From positions 29,437,453 through 29,501,452 of the forward strand of contig OX439127.1 of the NCBI GenBank assembly GCA_949318235.1: DNA of 64,000 nt, given 5' to 3'. Origin of the DNA: Ecdyonurus torrentis. Its lineage: Eukaryota; Arthropoda; Insecta; Ephemeroptera; Heptageniidae. Shown in pieces: positions 60,118 to 64,000 of this stretch (its first letter is position 1; each line of letters opens with the position of its first letter). Made by a program: the position numbers and the translations under genes. The notes beneath the pieces are model-generated. The model searched no databases, was not told where the DNA came from, and saw nothing but the letters and a program-made list of their open reading frames with translations.

Positions 60118-60900
60118 TATATATATATATATATATATTATTATTATTATTATAATTATATATATATTATAACTATAGAATAAAATATTAAAATAAACCT
60201 CAAGTTTATGAATAAATCTGATATGTATACATTGCAAACAACATTTTACATAAAAGTTTTATATAACATACTATGAATGATATCAGATATAAAATTACTA
60301 TAGAATACAGCTATGAAGATATTTGGTATAAATACATAAACAATGCCGCAATTTTAACATATCTTTATAAACAAGAACGTATATTGACAACGAAAAGAAT
60401 TGATAAACATATAGAGAAATCAAAATGAAAAGCTGGAGTTTCTCACGGTTTAAAAGCCATGACTGCAAATACTTATAGAATTTACGTATAATTATAATAC
60501 GTACTTTTAGTTTAGTTATACATTTAGGAAAATATATATGCAATGTCATTGGTTAAAAACCTCAACTTTTGAAAATTAAACTATAAGCTGCTTTAATATC
60601 TTGCAGTAATAATTGAGATATAGTACACCTGTGCATATTTTTAATTATGTGAGAGAAATAATTATTATAACAACGAACAATTGTAATAATAGTACATACA
60701 GTACATGTGTCCTCCATTTTATATTTATAAAGTTACACAAATTTGTAACTTTAAACCATGACGAATAATCATCACTTCATTAAGACCACCATGACGAATT
60801 GCTTCATCACGCACTCATATTTATTTTTACTTGATATTCAGAAAAAAAAATGTGTTGAATTCATACAAAGGATAAACTTATGAAGTGGTTCGATTTTGAT
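60118..60900. other. AT-rich non-coding stretch
   Basis: (AT)n and (TTA)n just after the mariner-like element, otherwise no recognisable feature. Confidence 0.45.
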
Positions 60901-60909
60901 AAATTTTGT

Positions 60910-61095
60910 AGGGGAGCATATTAAAGGTCCCTTTATTTACTGTGTGGAGGCGTTATGGGTGGTAGAGAGTGGAGGGTCAGGGCAAAGGGGTCATTAGTAT
61001 AGGCCGCCGCGGCTTGATGGGGTGCAGTAGAGAGCAGTGACACCTGGTCTCCCGCTGAGCTTCCCTCCCTCTCGCTCCACTTTATCCACTCCCTA
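60910..61095. promoter_or_regulatory. GC-rich island, possible enhancer or promoter
   Basis: About 180 bp of clearly higher GC in AT-rich flanks, with GGCCGCCGCGG near 61001, a CACCTG E-box at 61041-61046 and TTCCCTCCC at 61061. E-box and TC-box centres lie about 21 bp apart, two helical turns, as in PTF1-complex sites. It lies 3.4 kb past Fer1. It could instead be a first exon or promoter of a gene beyond the window. Confidence 0.3.
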
Positions 61096-62966
61096 AGCAT
61101 ACAAAGCACGAAGAGTATTAACTAAACAATTGCATCACAAAATTAAATCGTTTCCCTTTTTATATATCACAACTACAGATTATCTTTATAAACTTAAACC
61201 ACAGAAAAGATCAACCAAGATTAAATGAATTATTTTTCTATCTATACTATATTCTATCGTAACATTAAATCTATATTGCAAATTGAATATTTTTATGCTA
61301 TTTGATGAAATCAAAACATGTTCAGTTTCAGTATCAATTATTATTATTTATTTATTTTTTAACAGAAAAGGGTTAAGGTATTAAAATCTGTTAAAAGTTA
61401 AAAGAAAATGATTATATAAATATAGAACCAGATCAATATTTTGTGATTTGAGAATAGAGCTTCAGAGTGACTATATTTACCGTATTTGCGTGACATGACA
61501 AGCAGCTGAATTTGCATTAAGTGCATTTTTTTTATTATAGTATTTGTTTTCGTTAAATTAAATGTCTCACATTTCTTTGTTTAACAATAGGTATACCATT
61601 GGTAGGTCCTAGGACAGTTGCTGAGAAATTGTGGTAGGTCATCTGCTGGTTTGCTGTATAGGAACAGCAAATTTATAATATAAAATTTATACTTAAAGTA
61701 TATATTACTGGGATACCCAGCTAAATCAGCAAAGACTGATCGCAGCATAAAAAAAAAAAAAAAAAAAAAAAAAAGTTAAGCACTATCAAATAAGGTATTT
61801 AATAAACTTCAAACCGTGTTATTAAAACTCACCATAAATATTATACTATATGTTCTATATATTATGATAATTGTACTATGCATGTGTACTGTATTTTGTG
61901 TTATATAATAACTTGCAATTTTAGTGTTGCATTTCAGTGTATAGTTGTGCAAGTTTTTGATTTCCGTGAGGTTCAGTACAACATGCAAGTGTGTATCTTG
62001 TTTTCAACTTTTCTTATACTCATGATACAATTTATAACAAATTACATTAACTCCTACTACTCATATGTAACATACATACTGAAGATTAAAATCCAATAAC
62101 TTAGATTAGCATGTCCCCATCCCCCAATAATATTAAAAGTAAGTGTTTTAATTTTATTGATTCGAAGCAAGAGAAAAATATATAAATCAATTTTAAAATA
62201 TAATTTTATACTATAATATTAATACAAAGTTGTTAAATGGCGTAGCGTATGGTAATCATTTTTATGAATGCAACGATGTGCAATTATGTAAAACAGCAAC
62301 AACATAAATATTGAATTTATACTTATATTGATGTTATATATTATACAAGTAATATTTTAATTGTATTCTTTACCATATTGCTTTCGTCATAAATGTATTT
62401 TACACCATACAGCATCAGGCCATGTTGTTTTTTATGAACATGCATATATTTCAGCAAATATAACCGTTATATTCATATCGAAATAATTAAGAATCAAAAG
62501 AAGTGTGTTTTGAAATACTGAATTTATATTGCTGTGTTTATTAGCTAGTTTGTAATACGCTCGTTTGAATCTTTAGGAAATGCTGCAATAGCACTCGCCA
62601 CCCTGTATTGACGTAAGCTTCTGGCCTGGAAAATTCGTGGGAAATACAACATATGACGTTCAGCCAATGTAGCTTCAAAAGTTTAGATGGAATGGAACTA
62701 TATACATTTATATATTATATATATTATATATATATATAATATAGATTTACACACTCACGTATAGCGCAAATGGAGATGGTACAAGAAGAAAAACTGCAAG
62801 AAGGGAGATTGTTGTATAGAAGTAAAGCACATTGCAGTCACAACACTGCAACTTATCGCAATCCAAAAATACCATCTTAGTGCACCGAAGCAATAGGGAA
62901 TAATAATTTAATAAAATATGTTCAATATTAAAGTAATACATTATTTGTTTACTTATTTGCTTTAAC

Positions 62967-62997
<31 letters not shown>

Positions 62998-64000
62998 AGA
63001 AGAAGAAGAAGAAAAAGAAAAAGAAAAAGAAAAAGAATAGGGCTTACATAAAGATAATTTTTAGCACATGTTTGAATATTTAGCCTAATTTAACGCCATA
63101 AAAAGTCAAATTTCTCTCTAAAAAAAAAAAAAAAAAAAAAAAAAAGTGAATAATTAAACAGAAAAAGTGCTCACACATTCTCAAACTATAAATTTGACTA
63201 AAAAACTTATAAATATTTGCTATAATTTTAATGCATTTGATGAAATCAATGACTTTTTTTAAACAAAAATGACAGTTTTTTTTTTAATTTTTTTTTTTAC
63301 TTTTAAAAAATAGCTTTAAAAAATAGAAATATGAACTATCCTATCGTAGACAGTGAATTGCAAATAATAATAATAATAATTTTAATATTAAATAAAAAAA
63401 AAAGTCGCTAAAAAAATAAATGAACATTTTTCTTTCACCAATCCATCAGAAATTGCGAGATCTGTTTTCATCCGTTATCGTTATACATAATATGAAAGGC
63501 TTTCAAAATACATTTGCCTAGACTTGCAGGCTCCAATTTCATTGGTTTTTCATTTTACAATATAACATTTAGCGTTATTTTCTACTCTCATTGATAAAAT
63601 TTTAACGAAAAGAATAAAAACAATTTATATTATTACTATCTTATATCAGGTTATATTATTATCGTTATCATCATCATGTAATGTATAATTATAATGCCTG
63701 TAAAATAATAACAAATACTAAGAAATGTGAAATTGTAAAATAATTAAATCACATAAAAAGAATGCAAATTAATATTTTTACTGCAATAAATAAGTATCAA
63801 CGAAAGTAAGATTTACTTATACTTTTATCATTAAAAAGGATTTTTTCAATATCATTTAATATAATTGGGCAATTTGTTGGAGTTGATATTGCTATACCTT
63901 GAAAGATTATTCTTAAAAAATTAGACTGCTGAGTTTTTAATTTTATAAGCACATTGGGTCCCCTGATGAAGCTTTGATTACATTTCAAAATAGTCATTAC
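61096..64000. other. AT-rich non-coding stretch to the window end
   Basis: Poly(A) runs near 61748-61774, 62967-62995 (followed by GAA and GAAAAA repeats to about 63037) and 63120-63145. No gene, RNA or element recognised. Confidence 0.45.

Overview
The window is AT-rich nuclear DNA from an arthropod, most likely a crustacean. Its genes have GT-AG introns, TATA/initiator promoters and AATAAA signals. Two tandem Rebers-Riddiford cuticle protein genes have repeat units of the kind I associate with crustacean cuticle proteins, but the species cannot be fixed from sequence alone. Long (AT)n, (GA)n and (TTTC)n microsatellites and many non-autonomous DNA transposons fill the space between and inside genes. 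There is no bacterial operon structure, CRISPR array or rRNA, and I recognised no tRNA.

Layout. 1-5.7 kb: non-coding, with a foldback element carrying TTAA ends (1.5 kb). 5.7-7.6 kb: cuticle protein gene A, minus strand, two exons. 7.7-13 kb: non-coding, with a 1 kb inverted-repeat element. 13.1-15.4 kb: cuticle protein gene B, minus strand, a paralog with a basic RKKR site between its two chitin-binding units. 15.5-27.4 kb: long non-coding stretch with microsatellites and a hAT-like element (20.1-21.5 kb). 27.4-32.5 kb: complete seven-exon HtrA2/Omi mitochondrial serine protease gene, minus strand, with transposons in two introns. 33.6-35.1 kb: inverted-repeat element with repeated subterminal motifs. 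36.8-42.5 kb: four-exon coiled-coil gene, plus strand, divergent from HtrA2; its largest intron holds a 1.7 kb inverted-repeat element that itself carries a hAT insertion. 43.4-48.9 kb: cluster of foldback MITEs and a 1 kb hAT element. 52.3-58.1 kb: two-exon Fer1/PTF1A-type bHLH gene, plus strand. 59.3-60.1 kb: dead Tc1/mariner-like element. 60.1-64 kb: non-coding apart from one short GC-rich island.

The genes do not form one pathway. Genes A and B are a local tandem family of exoskeleton proteins. They share a tiny first exon that splits the signal peptide, a TATA/initiator core and an upstream 9-mer. HtrA2 is a mitochondrial quality-control and cell-death protease. Fer1 is a developmental transcription factor that keeps both of the C-terminal motifs by which PTF1A contacts Su(H)/RBPJ. 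The least described content is the set of four larger transposon families with arrays of short subterminal motifs (20.1, 33.6, 38.8 and 47.9 kb). They share a design although their sequences are unrelated.
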